Positions 43,393-52,217 of a stretch of 64,000 nucleotides of DNA are shown here, piece after piece. The notes below the pieces were generated by a model. The model was not told where the DNA came from. It was given only the letters and a program-made list of their open reading frames with translations, and ran no database searches. The position numbers and the translations under genes were made by a program. This stretch comes from Acidimicrobiia bacterium. Lineage in GTDB: Bacteria > Actinomycetota > Acidimicrobiia > Acidimicrobiales > MedAcidi-G1. The first letter of the stretch is position 1. The number at the start of each line of letters is the position of its first letter. The stretch covers positions 1 to 64,000 of the forward strand of contig DUCC01000029.1 in the NCBI GenBank assembly GCA_012959995.1, in the 5' to 3' direction.

Positions 43393-44739
43393 ATGACCCC
43401 CGACGAACTCCAAGTTTCCGTAGCCGACGGCACCATCCACACCGTAGTAATGGGCTTCACCGACCACTACGGCCGCACCATGGGCAAACGATTCGACGCC
43501 GAATTTTTCTGCGAAGTCATCGAAGACGGCACCCACGCCTGCGACTATTTGCTCACCGTTGACATGGAAATGGAACCCGTAGAAGGCTACGACTACGCCA
43601 ACTGGGCCGGCGGATACGGCGATTTTCACCTAGTGCCCGACCTCGACACTTTGCGCCGAGCCGCCTGGACCGAAGGCACAGCATTTGTATTGTGCGACAT
43701 TCACCAAGGCGACGACCACCAACTCGTTGAAGTAGCCCCCCGATCTATTTTGCGCCGCCAAGTAGACGCCGCAGCCCAAGCAGGCTTCACCATCGCCGCC
43801 GCCTCCGAACTGGAATTCTTTCTCTACCGAGACTCCTACCAAGAAGCCCACACCAAGGGATACCGAGACCTACAAGCCGCCGGCTGGTACGTCGAGGACT
43901 ACCACCTCTTACAAGGAGCCCGAGTAGAAGATTACGTCGGAGCCGCCCGCCGAGTACTGACCGCCTCGGGCGTACCAGTAGAAAACTCCAAAGGCGAAGC
44001 AGCCATTGGCCAACACGAACTCAACATTCGCTACACCGACGTGCTGACCATGGCCGACCGCCACGTAGTCATGAAACAAGCCATGAAAGAACTCGCTGAC
44101 CAACAAGGAGTCAGCGTGACCTTCATGGCCAAACCCGATGCCGACCAACCCGGCAACAGTTGCCACCTGCATCTCAGCTTGTGGCAAGGCGACACCAACG
44201 CTTTTGTAGGCGACGGCCCCGACGGTCGCTCGGACCTGTTTCGCTGGTTCCTCGGTGGATGGATGCGCCACTGCGCCGACCTGATGCCCTGCTACGCCCC
44301 CACGGTTAACTCGTACAAGCGTTACCAAGATGCCTCTTGGGCACCCACCCGCATTGCCTGGTCTACCGACAACCGCACCGCCGGTTTTCGCATCGTGGGA
44401 ACCGGTTCAGGGCTACGCATCGAAAACCGTATTCCCGGCGGCGACGTCAACCCCTACCTAGCGTTTGCGGCGGCCCTAGCCAGCGGCCTCGACGGCATAG
44501 CCAACCAAATAGAGCCACCCGATGAGTTCAAAGGCGACGTTTACGCCGCCACCGATTTGCCCACCGTGCCCCACAGCCTCGAAGCCGCTAATACACAATT
44601 TGGAGCCAGCAGCGAAGCCCGCCGACTATTAGGTGACGTGGTAGTCGACCACTACCACCACTTTTTTGCCAGCGAAGTCGCCGCCCACCAAAAAGCGGTA
44701 ACCGACTGGGAACACCGCCGCTACTTCGAACGCATCTAG
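43393..44739 (+). CDS. Glutamine-synthetase-family ligase (PuuA/GlnA3-like)
   Basis: 448 residues, typical for the non-assimilatory GS group. ATP and metal motifs are visible: AASELEFFLYRD, VENSKGEAAIGQHELNIRYTD, FMAKPDADQPGNSCHLHLSL and CYAPTVNSYKRYQDASWAPTRIAWSTDNRTAGFRI with RIENRIPGGDVNPYLAFAAAL. Relatives attach glutamate to amines (putrescine, isopropylamine, methylamine). In this operon it may glutamylate an amine linked to sulfonate use, but that is inference. It is 6 bp from the dehydrogenase and has AGGA upstream. Confidence 0.85.
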   Translation: MTPDELQVSVADGTIHTVVMGFTDHYGRTMGKRFDAEFFCEVIEDGTHACDYLLTVDMEMEPVEGYDYANWAGGYGDFHLVPDLDTLRRAAWTEGTAFVLCDIHQGDDHQLVEVAPRSILRRQVDAAAQAGFTIAAASELEFFLYRDSYQEAHTKGYRDLQAAGWYVEDYHLLQGARVEDYVGAARRVLTASGVPVENSKGEAAIGQHELNIRYTDVLTMADRHVVMKQAMKELADQQGVSVTFMAKPDADQPGNSCHLHLSLWQGDTNAFVGDGPDGRSDLFRWFLGGWMRHCADLMPCYAPTVNSYKRYQDASWAPTRIAWSTDNRTAGFRIVGTGSGLRIENRIPGGDVNPYLAFAAALASGLDGIANQIEPPDEFKGDVYAATDLPTVPHSLEAANTQFGASSEARRLLGDVVVDHYHHFFASEVAAHQKAVTDWEHRRYFERI

Positions 44740-44760
44740 ATTTTTAGTTCGAAAAGGTTT

Positions 44761-46008
44761 TTAGCCCGAAAAGCAAACACCTAAAGATTTCGGACTGTTC
44801 AAAAAAGTGGAATGGGCACGCTGCGCCGGCACGTTGACCTCAATGTCGGGCAAACGGGTTAGTAACTCTCGCAACATGGTTTCAATCTGCAACCGGCCCA
44901 CCCGAGCCCCCAAACAAAAGTGCACCCCAAACCCGAAGGCCACATGAAGATTCGGTGAACGAGTTAAATCAAACTCTTCTGGTCGGTCAAAAACCGCTTC
45001 GTCCCGGTTAGCCGACGGGTACCACAAGATCACCTTGTCGCCGGCTTTTATCTGTGCTCCGTTGAGGTCAACATCTTTGGTAGCGGTACGACGAAAATGC
45101 AGCACTGGGTTAGTGAAGCGCAACGACTCCTCAATGAACCCCGGCAAGTGGGCATCAAGGTCACTCAGCAGCAAGGCACGCTGCTCGGGAAAGGCCGACA
45201 GCATTTCCATAGCCCCAGTTAACGACGAACGAGTGGTTTCATTGCCGGCAATGAGTAACAAGAACCACAACAAGATGATCTTCTCGTCATCGAGAGGGAC
45301 ACCATCAACTTTCGAAGAAATAAACGTAGACACCAAACCGTGATCAGGGTTTTGACGCTTGGCGGCAATGACCTCACGGCCGTAAGCAAACAACTCATTT
45401 TTAGCCGTTAAAAAATCGGTGACCGTGCCCCCGAACTCCGGGTCATGGTTGCCAATAATGGCGTTTGACCAATGATAAAACTTGCGGCGATCTTCCGGCG
45501 CCACCCCCAACATGTGCGACAAAGTCAACAAAGGCATTTCTGAAGCAACATTGTCAACAAAATCCACTTCATTCTGGCCGGACACCGCATCAACAATTTG
45601 GGTAGCAAAACGCTGCACATGCTGACCCAAGTCCCGAGTTACCGCCGGACCAAAAGGAGCTCGAACAGAACGCCGAAAAGCCGTGTGATCCGGTGGGTCC
45701 ATACCCATCAGGTTCAACCGGGTTTCTTCAAGTATCGCCCCGCTAATATCGGCCCCGGTAAAACCACCGGCCCACGACGAAAAGGTGCCAGCATCTTTAG
45801 AGATCTCCACAATGTCGGCATGGCGAGTCACGCACCAAAACCCCGGCCCCTCTTTGCCGCCCGCTCGACGCGGCGGCTCTGGGTGAAAAGCCACCGGCGC
45901 TTTTTGACGCAAGGCAGCGAACGCTTCATAAGGAGGACCCACCGAAAAAGTAGCGGGATCCCACAAATCAACATCTACAAAATCGTGGACCAAAGGGGAA
46001 CGCTTCAT
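44761..46008 (-). CDS. Cytochrome P450
   Basis: 415 residues. The I-helix motif LLLIAGNETTRSSL, the ExxR motif in EESLRF and the heme-binding AFGFGVHFCLGARVGRLQ (Cys ligand) are intact. It resembles the bacterial soluble CYP classes that hydroxylate fatty acids, steroids or terpenoids. No ferredoxin gene is adjacent. Last gene of a coupled operon with PFK, PuuD-like and MaoC-like genes. Confidence 0.9.
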   Translation of the reverse strand: MKRSPLVHDFVDVDLWDPATFSVGPPYEAFAALRQKAPVAFHPEPPRRAGGKEGPGFWCVTRHADIVEISKDAGTFSSWAGGFTGADISGAILEETRLNLMGMDPPDHTAFRRSVRAPFGPAVTRDLGQHVQRFATQIVDAVSGQNEVDFVDNVASEMPLLTLSHMLGVAPEDRRKFYHWSNAIIGNHDPEFGGTVTDFLTAKNELFAYGREVIAAKRQNPDHGLVSTFISSKVDGVPLDDEKIILLWFLLLIAGNETTRSSLTGAMEMLSAFPEQRALLLSDLDAHLPGFIEESLRFTNPVLHFRRTATKDVDLNGAQIKAGDKVILWYPSANRDEAVFDRPEEFDLTRSPNLHVAFGFGVHFCLGARVGRLQIETMLRELLTRLPDIEVNVPAQRAHSTFLNSPKSLGVCFSG

Positions 46009-46050
46009 AAATGCAGCGTAGACGGAAACTGAAGGCCGATCAGAAGTCGG

Positions 46051-47085
46051 CTAAGCACCGCGGAACAAATCTTTAGCGGTGGACCACAAGCCGGCATCAA
46101 CAAACTTCAACTCGGCCACCGCTTCGACCAAAGGCACCCGCACCATGCGGTTCGCTTGAAGAGCCACCATAGAACCAAAATCCTGATCATGAGCGGCCTC
46201 TACGGCGGCCACCCCGTAACGAGAAGACAACACCCGATCAAAAGCATTGGGGGTCCCGCCGCGCTGCACATGCCCCAAAATGGTGACCCGAGTTTCAAAC
46301 TTGGTGCGAGCCTCAATGCCCGCCGCCACCACGTTGGCAATACCTCCCAAACGTTGATGGCCGAACTGGTCAACCTCCGGGGGAGAAACCTCCAAGGTGC
46401 CTTCTTTCGGCAATGCCCCCTCGGCCACCACAATGGTAGAAGCGAAACGGCCCGTGGCATGGCGGGCCCGCACATCGGCACTGATCTCTTCAATGTCAAA
46501 CGGTTCTTCGGGGATCAAAATAGCGGTGGCTCCACCGGCGATACCCGCCCAGGTAGCGATATGACCCACATGGCGGCCCATAACCTCAACCACCATGACC
46601 CGGTCATGCGACTCGGCCGTGGTGTGCAGACGGTCAATGGCATCGGTAGCAATCTCAACCGCCGTTTGAAAACCGAACGTCATTTCGGTGGCTCCAATGT
46701 CGTTATCAATGGTTTTGGGAATACCGATAACCGGAAAACCTAATTCGTAAAGACCTTGAGCAACCGAAAGCGTGCCCTCGCCACCGATCACCAACAGGAC
46801 ATCTACCCCATGGGCTTGGAGGGTGGCCCGGCAGCGTTCTACCCCATTATCCACCCCAAAAGGTTGGAGACGCGTGGTGCCTAAAATGGTGCCGCCACGA
46901 GGCAGCAAGCCACGGCAAGTTTCAATATCTAACACCATGGTGTCGTCCTCGATCACCCCACGCCAGCCATCCATAAAACCCACCACGGTGTCGCCAAAGC
47001 CGCGCTCCGCTTTGCGCACCACAGCACGAATAACCGCGTTCAAACCGGGGCAATCGCCGCCGCCAGTCAGAATGCCTAACTTCAA
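46051..47085 (-). CDS. pfkA: 6-phosphofructokinase (group III, probably ATP-dependent)
   Basis: 344 residues. MKLGILTGGGDCPGLNAVIRAVV, LLPRGGTILGTTR, VIGGEGTLSVAQGL, GIPKTIDNDIGATEMTFGFQTAVE, VVEVMGRHVGHIA and ILGHVQRGGTPNAFDR are diagnostic. The Gly in GGEGT with the Lys in PKTIDND is the combination seen in actinobacterial ATP-PFKs; PPi enzymes have Asp at the first position. The start is TTG at 47085, forming TTGA with the PuuD-like stop, and no ATG fits. Confidence 0.9.
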   Translation of the reverse strand: MKLGILTGGGDCPGLNAVIRAVVRKAERGFGDTVVGFMDGWRGVIEDDTMVLDIETCRGLLPRGGTILGTTRLQPFGVDNGVERCRATLQAHGVDVLLVIGGEGTLSVAQGLYELGFPVIGIPKTIDNDIGATEMTFGFQTAVEIATDAIDRLHTTAESHDRVMVVEVMGRHVGHIATWAGIAGGATAILIPEEPFDIEEISADVRARHATGRFASTIVVAEGALPKEGTLEVSPPEVDQFGHQRLGGIANVVAAGIEARTKFETRVTILGHVQRGGTPNAFDRVLSSRYGVAAVEAAHDQDFGSMVALQANRMVRVPLVEAVAELKFVDAGLWSTAKDLFRGA

Positions 47086-47783
47086 GAGGACCGGCTAATA
47101 AGCCATCCAAAAACTGGGTCCGTATCGCGGGTAGTCATCATCTCCGGGTGCCACTGCACCGAAACAATCGGTAACCCCGGGCGTTCTAAACCCTCCACCG
47201 AACCCTCTTCGTCAAAAGCGGTAGCCACCACACCATCACCCAAATCAGCCACCGTTTGATGGTGCAGCGAGTTGACCTTGTGGTGCTTCGGGTAGATGCT
47301 TTCTAAAACGGAACCCTCAGCAAAAGCCACCTCATGGCGTTCGGTAGTTATGGGCAAGTCGAAAGCCCCGTGCTCGGGCACGTCCTGATTTAACGAACCA
47401 CCAGCGTGCACGTTGATGATTTGATGCCCGCGGCAAATACCCAACACCGGTAAAGCCGCTTCCACCGCGGCATCCATTAAAGCCAACTCAAACGAGTCAC
47501 GGAGTGGTTCTTTGGCAAAGGCATCGGTTGTTGACTCTTGGCCATAAAGATCAGGAGAAATGTCGGTACCACCGGTCATGAGCAGACCATCGCAGCGTTC
47601 AACGGCATCGGCAGGGTCCATGTTGAGTGGCAGATAAACCGGGATACCTCCAGCGGACAAGATGCCCTGTGAATAATTTGTCCAATACACGTGGGCGGGT
47701 GCCTCGTACAAACTGGGAATATTGCCCGCCACATCGCGCCCGAAGACCTGCTTGCCAGAAATGCCAATAAGTGGTTTCGTCAT
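47082..47783 (-). CDS. Gamma-glutamyl hydrolase-like class I amidotransferase (PuuD/C26 family)
   Basis: 233 residues from ATG at 47783, overlapping the MaoC stop by 4 bp (ATGA). MTGGTDISPDLYG, LPVLGICRGHQIINVHAGGSLNQD (Cys nucleophile) and SVQWHPEM (His of the triad) define the family. PuuD removes glutamate from gamma-glutamyl-GABA. A PuuA-like ligase lies 2.3 kb away at 43393-44739, so the pair could form a gamma-glutamyl route; this is inference. Confidence 0.8.
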   Translation of the reverse strand: MTKPLIGISGKQVFGRDVAGNIPSLYEAPAHVYWTNYSQGILSAGGIPVYLPLNMDPADAVERCDGLLMTGGTDISPDLYGQESTTDAFAKEPLRDSFELALMDAAVEAALPVLGICRGHQIINVHAGGSLNQDVPEHGAFDLPITTERHEVAFAEGSVLESIYPKHHKVNSLHHQTVADLGDGVVATAFDEEGSVEGLERPGLPIVSVQWHPEMMTTRDTDPVFGWLISRSS

Positions 47784-48724
47784 ACCGCCACCACGATAGG
47801 GGTCCACAACAACAGGTCGTCGCCGTCGCGGCTGGCTCGCACCTCAAAACGCAATAAACGTCCGGCTGGTAAATCCAGCGCACCTACTAACCGGTGGCGA
47901 AAAGCCAAACGGTCGCTTTCAAAAACCGGGCCCAAATGGTCGCAACCATCCCACCCGACCACGGTGGCCAAACCCGGCAACATGCGGGTCAGAGAAGCCT
48001 GAGCTAACCCTTGGGTGTGCCCGCCGTAGACCAACCGCTGGTCAAAAACTGTGGCTTCCGCATCACGATGAATAGCAGCCTGGTTAAAGGTCAAACGAGC
48101 CAAAGCAGGAGCCAGATCAACATGATCGGCCAGTGGGTCAATGCACTCTTGGCCCACCTCCCAAGCGGTCACCGGCAAAGCGGAAAGATCCCACTCGGGC
48201 ACCAGGCTGGACCACGAATCTAACGAAGCCGGGTCAACAGGGCCCGGGATTTCATCCTGGTGGCCCGGAGCATCCGCTCGGCAAGGCAACAACGCCACCC
48301 GTTCGTAGCGCACCACCAACTCGGCACCCGCCCGGGTCTCAATGCCCAGCCATACTTTGCCTCGATTGAGTTCGCCCTTGGGAGAAGCATCACGTAAACC
48401 CAACACCGTGGTGGTGGTCGCCAAGGTTTCTCCGACCTCAACGGGCCGCAGAATCTCCACCGACCGGTAATAAAGGTTAGCGATAGCTTTTCGTGTGGCA
48501 TTGGTGGTTTGTCCAATAGCTATCTGCATAACCAAACCCGGGTTGACCAAGGCCGCTGAGCGGCCAGACATTTGCTGATAAAGACCATGGTCGGCGGTCG
48601 CTAAATGCTGGTCTCCGGTAATGGCCCGGTAAACAGCGTTGTCGGCTTGGGTGACCGTCAGAGCCGGCAACGGAGCAATGATGTCTCCAGAAGTCAGGTC
48701 GTCAAAAAAGGGGCCGTCGGTCAT
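47780..48724 (-). CDS. MaoC-like acyl dehydratase
   Basis: 314 residues from ATG at 48724. Two hot-dog halves are suggested: ITGDQHLATAD and IAIGQTTNATRKAIANLYYRSVEILRPVEVGETL in the first; FNQAAIHRDAEATVFDQRLVYGGHTQGLA in the second, close to the D-x(4)-H-type site of MaoC hydratases. Double-MaoC proteins include mesaconyl-CoA or enoyl-CoA hydratases. First gene of the operon with PuuD-like, PFK and P450 genes. Confidence 0.75.
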   Translation of the reverse strand: MTDGPFFDDLTSGDIIAPLPALTVTQADNAVYRAITGDQHLATADHGLYQQMSGRSAALVNPGLVMQIAIGQTTNATRKAIANLYYRSVEILRPVEVGETLATTTTVLGLRDASPKGELNRGKVWLGIETRAGAELVVRYERVALLPCRADAPGHQDEIPGPVDPASLDSWSSLVPEWDLSALPVTAWEVGQECIDPLADHVDLAPALARLTFNQAAIHRDAEATVFDQRLVYGGHTQGLAQASLTRMLPGLATVVGWDGCDHLGPVFESDRLAFRHRLVGALDLPAGRLLRFEVRASRDGDDLLLWTPIVVAV

Positions 48725-48785
48725 GACGTTAAATCTAGGGCAGGCGAAGCACTTCAAGTGGTTTGGGCCGTGCCAGACTAACGAA

Positions 48786-48950
48786 ATGAGTGCACGAACC
48801 GAAGGAACTTCATGGTGGCTGTTTCTGGCGAGCTCTGGGTTTTTTGTTTTAGGGGCCCTGCGTCACGGCGACCTTGTAGACCTCATCGCGGCCGGGCTTT
48901 TTGCTGCAGCATGTGTGGTGTATTTAATAGGACGAAAAAATGACAGTTAA
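48786..48950 (+). CDS. Small two-helix membrane protein
   Basis: 54 residues from ATG at 48786. Two hydrophobic segments (WWLFLASSGFFVLGAL and LIAAGLFAAACVVYLIG) flank a short HGDLVD loop and the tail is GRKNDS. Its stop overlaps the start of the TPP enzyme by 11 bp, which supports a real coupled reading frame. No ribosome site is clear. Function unknown. Confidence 0.55.
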   Translation: MSARTEGTSWWLFLASSGFFVLGALRHGDLVDLIAAGLFAAACVVYLIGRKNDS

Positions 48951-50583
48951 TGGCGGCCGTTTGGTGGTCGACGCTTTAGTAGCCCACGGGGTGGACACCG
49001 CCTTTTGTGTACCCGGCGAGTCATACCTTGAAGTACTTGATGCTTTACACGACCAGCCCAGCATTCGTTTGGTGGGTTGCCGCCAAGAAGGAGGGGCCGC
49101 CTACATGGCCGAAGCCTACGGTCGCCTAACTGGCCGGCCCGGGGTGTGTTTGGTAACCCGAGGCCCGGGGGCGACCAACGCATCAATCGGCGTGCACACC
49201 GCTGACCAAGGATCCACCCCAATGGTGTTGCTCGTCGGCCAGGTACCCACCGATCATCAAGGCAAAGAAGCTTTTCAAGAAGTGGATTACTGCTCGTTTT
49301 TTGCCGACCTCGCCAAATGGGTGGTTGAAGTAAAAAATGTTGATGACCTGCCAGAAATAATGAACCAAGCATTTGCCGTGGCCACCGAGGGTCGGCCCGG
49401 CCCGGTGGTGGTGGCGCTCCCCGAAAACGTTTTACGAGCCGAAACCACCGTAAGCACGCTGGCTCCTCTGGAAGTTCACCAAGCCCAGCCCACCGCAGCA
49501 GACCTTGCTGCCTGGCAAGAGTTACTCAACCAAGCCCAACGCCCGGTGGTCTTGGCTGGCGGGGGAGGATGGACCACCATGGCTCGGGAGCATCTGCGCC
49601 AATGGGCCGAACAAAACGAACTCCCGGTAGTAGCGGCCTTTCGCCGCCACGACCTGATGGACAACAACAGCGACTGTTACGCCGGAGAAGCCGGGGTAGC
49701 TATGCCCGGCCCGGTACGTCAGACTTTGGCCCAAGCCGACCTGGTGATGGCCCTTGGGGTGCGTTTTGGCGAAATGACCACCAGCGCCTACACCTTGTTT
49801 AACGACCCTGATCAAAAAATAGTGCACGCCCACGCCGCCCAAGAAGAACTCGGCAAAGTAGTGGTCCCCACGCTGGCTTTGCACGCCGGACCCAACGCTC
49901 TGCTGGCCGCTTTGCTTGCTGAACCAAAAATAAACCAGCCAAAAACTATTTGGCGCAACGAAGCCCGGCAACGATTCTTAAGCACCCACCAAGTAACCGC
50001 CCCAGCCACCGGGGTCGACATGGCAGCCGTCACCACTCACCTGCAAGCAGTGCTGCCCGCTGACGTCATCATCACCAACGGGGCGGGCAACTTTGCCGTA
50101 TGGCCCAACAAGTTTTTTCTCTACGGGGCTGAGGCCACTTTGTTGGCCCCCCAAAACGGCACCATGGGCTATGGCCTGCCCGCTGCGGTGGCCGCCAAAG
50201 TGGTGCACCCTGACCGCACCGTGGTGTGTTTTGCCGGTGACGGTGATTTGCAAATGAATATTCAAGAACTCGGCAGCGCCCAACAAGAAGCAGCGCAACC
50301 CATAGTGCTGGTGGTTAACAACAGCACTTACGGAACCATCCGTATGCATCAAGAGCGCCGTCATCCGGGACGGGTGGTGGGTACCGACATTGTCAACCCC
50401 GACTTCGTGACCCTGGCCCAGGCCTACGGTTTTTATGCCGAGCAAGTAACCAACACACAAGATTTTGCTGGCGCATTTGAACGAGCTTCCGCCTCAACCA
50501 CCGGGGCGCTACTGAACCTTATGGTGGACCCCAACCAGGTAACCCCGTGGTCCACGGTGGCATCGTTGCGTGAAGGCCAGTAG
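48940..50583 (+). CDS. Thiamine-diphosphate-dependent enzyme (acetolactate synthase-like)
   Basis: 547 residues, preceded by AGGACGAAAAA. AFCVPGESYLEVLDAL and GCRQEGGAAYMAEAYGRLTG hold the catalytic Glu; TRGPGATNASIGVHTADQGSTPMVLLVGQ is typical. The ThDP motif is VVCFAGDGDLQMNIQELGSAQQ with VVNNSTYGTIRMHQE. It could be a decarboxylase, lyase or synthase; the family is broad. It heads an operon with a class IV aminotransferase (9 bp gap) and a sulfotransferase-like protein. Confidence 0.8.
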   Translation: MTVNGGRLVVDALVAHGVDTAFCVPGESYLEVLDALHDQPSIRLVGCRQEGGAAYMAEAYGRLTGRPGVCLVTRGPGATNASIGVHTADQGSTPMVLLVGQVPTDHQGKEAFQEVDYCSFFADLAKWVVEVKNVDDLPEIMNQAFAVATEGRPGPVVVALPENVLRAETTVSTLAPLEVHQAQPTAADLAAWQELLNQAQRPVVLAGGGGWTTMAREHLRQWAEQNELPVVAAFRRHDLMDNNSDCYAGEAGVAMPGPVRQTLAQADLVMALGVRFGEMTTSAYTLFNDPDQKIVHAHAAQEELGKVVVPTLALHAGPNALLAALLAEPKINQPKTIWRNEARQRFLSTHQVTAPATGVDMAAVTTHLQAVLPADVIITNGAGNFAVWPNKFFLYGAEATLLAPQNGTMGYGLPAAVAAKVVHPDRTVVCFAGDGDLQMNIQELGSAQQEAAQPIVLVVNNSTYGTIRMHQERRHPGRVVGTDIVNPDFVTLAQAYGFYAEQVTNTQDFAGAFERASASTTGALLNLMVDPNQVTPWSTVASLREGQ

Positions 50584-50592
50584 GTTCTGCCC

Positions 50593-51507
50593 ATGACCCG
50601 CAGCACCCATCAAGCCTTAGCCGACGAACGAAACGCCACGGTAGAGATTTATATAAATGGCGAGTTCTTTCCCCGACACGAAGCCAAAGTGTCGGTGTTC
50701 GACAGTGGCTTTTTAGTAGGTGATGGGGTTTGGGAAGGGCTACGCCTCCACCACGACAAGTTCGCTTTTCTAGACCTGCATCTTGACCGGTTGTTCGCCG
50801 GCTTAGCGGCCACCGACATAAACCTAGGCTTGACCAAAGACGAAGTAACGGCCGCCTTGCAAGCCACGGTGGACCACAACGACATGCACGACGGGGTACA
50901 TGTGCGGCTCATGATCACCCGGGGCGACAAAAAAACTCCTTCTCAACACCCCTCCAACGTGGTGGGTGGGCCCAACATGGTGATCATTGCCGAACACAAA
51001 GCCGCCGACCCGGCGGTAGCCGACCAAGGAATAACCCTATTTACCGCCACCGTGCGACGCCCCGCTCCCGACATGTTGGACCAACAACTTAACTGCCATT
51101 CCAAACTGCACGAAGTGATCGCCCTGATTCAAGCGGTGCACGCCGGCGCCGACGAAGCACTCATGTTGGACCCCACCGGAGCGGTGGCCACCTGTAACGC
51201 CACCAACTTTTTTATTGTCCGCAACGGGGTGCTGCACACCTCCACCGGTCAATACAACCTCAACGGCATCACCCGCCAGATGGTGCTCGAAGTAGCCCGG
51301 GCGGCGGGCATCCCTACCAAAGAAGCACCGTTTACTTTGACCGATGTGTACGCCGCCCAAGAAGTGTTCGTTACCGGTACCTTCGGTGGGCTCACCCCGG
51401 TAACTGAAATAGACGGCCGCACCGTGCCCGGCCCTACCCCGGGGTCGATGACCCAACGCTTGCGCAGCCTCTACGCCGAGGCGGTAGCAACTTCGGTGGG
51501 GCAATGA
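50593..51507 (+). CDS. Class IV aminotransferase (BCAT/D-amino acid type)
   Basis: 304 residues. YINGEFFPRHEAKVSVFDSGFLVGDGVWEGLRL is the typical N-terminus (in parts: KVSVFDSGFLVGDGVWEGLR). LNCHSKLHEVIALIQAV carries the probable PLP lysine, with ADEALMLDPTGAVATCNATNFFIV and YNLNGITRQMVLEVARAAGI later. Family members transfer amino groups of branched-chain or D-amino acids, or act as lyases. The gene overlaps the next by 4 bp. Confidence 0.85.
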   Translation: MTRSTHQALADERNATVEIYINGEFFPRHEAKVSVFDSGFLVGDGVWEGLRLHHDKFAFLDLHLDRLFAGLAATDINLGLTKDEVTAALQATVDHNDMHDGVHVRLMITRGDKKTPSQHPSNVVGGPNMVIIAEHKAADPAVADQGITLFTATVRRPAPDMLDQQLNCHSKLHEVIALIQAVHAGADEALMLDPTGAVATCNATNFFIVRNGVLHTSTGQYNLNGITRQMVLEVARAAGIPTKEAPFTLTDVYAAQEVFVTGTFGGLTPVTEIDGRTVPGPTPGSMTQRLRSLYAEAVATSVGQ

Positions 51508-52217
51508 CCCTGCGCATCAACTGCTGTTCGGGGCCCCGAAACCTCTCTACTGCTTTGATGTATTCGTTTCGTCAACGCAGCGACACCACAGTTTTTGACG
51601 AACCTTTCTACGCCCACTACCTAAAGGTCACCGGGCGCCAACACCCCGGCCGAGACGAAGTACTAGCCAGTCAAAGCACCGACCCCGGCCAGGTAACTGA
51701 AGAAATAATGTCGGGTGACCACGGCACCCCGGTGGTGTTTTTTAAACAAATGGCCCATCACCTCATCGAAATGGATCGATCATTTTTGACCCAATGCGCC
51801 AACGTGTTGCTTGTACGAGACCCCACAGAAATGTTGGCCTCTTATTCGGTAAAAATGACTGACGCTACTTTGGCCGATACCGGTCTAGAAGCCCAAGTGA
51901 TGCTGCTCGAAGAAATATTAGCCAACGGAGAAACCCCGATTGTTCTGGACGCCACCACCCTGCGGCGCAACCCCCGCCAAGCATTAGAAGCGTTCTGCAG
52001 CCAACTGGGTTTGCCCTTCGACGAAGCAATGCTGGCCTGGCCCGCCGGCCCAAAACCCGAAGACGGGGTATGGGAAAAACACTGGTACGCCGGGGTGCAT
52101 GCCTCCAATGGCTTTTTGCCTTACCAACCCAGCACCGCCACCGTGGCGAAACACCTACAACCGGTTATTGACCAAGCACAGCCGCTCTACCAACGGCTCT
52201 GCGCTTACGCTTCGTAA
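51504..52217 (+). CDS. Sulfotransferase-like protein
   Basis: 237 residues. The N-terminal CCSGPRNLSTALMYSFRQRS resembles the PAPS 5'-phosphate-binding loop, FDEPFYAHYLK and NVLLVRDPTEMLASY fit the 3'-phosphate region, and the end (GFLPYQPSTATVAKHLQPVI) matches P-loop sulfotransferase folds. It starts inside the aminotransferase stop (ATGA) and is therefore coupled. Substrate unknown; a role in sulfonate or sulfate ester metabolism is possible but not shown. Confidence 0.7.
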   Translation: MTLRINCCSGPRNLSTALMYSFRQRSDTTVFDEPFYAHYLKVTGRQHPGRDEVLASQSTDPGQVTEEIMSGDHGTPVVFFKQMAHHLIEMDRSFLTQCANVLLVRDPTEMLASYSVKMTDATLADTGLEAQVMLLEEILANGETPIVLDATTLRRNPRQALEAFCSQLGLPFDEAMLAWPAGPKPEDGVWEKHWYAGVHASNGFLPYQPSTATVAKHLQPVIDQAQPLYQRLCAYAS

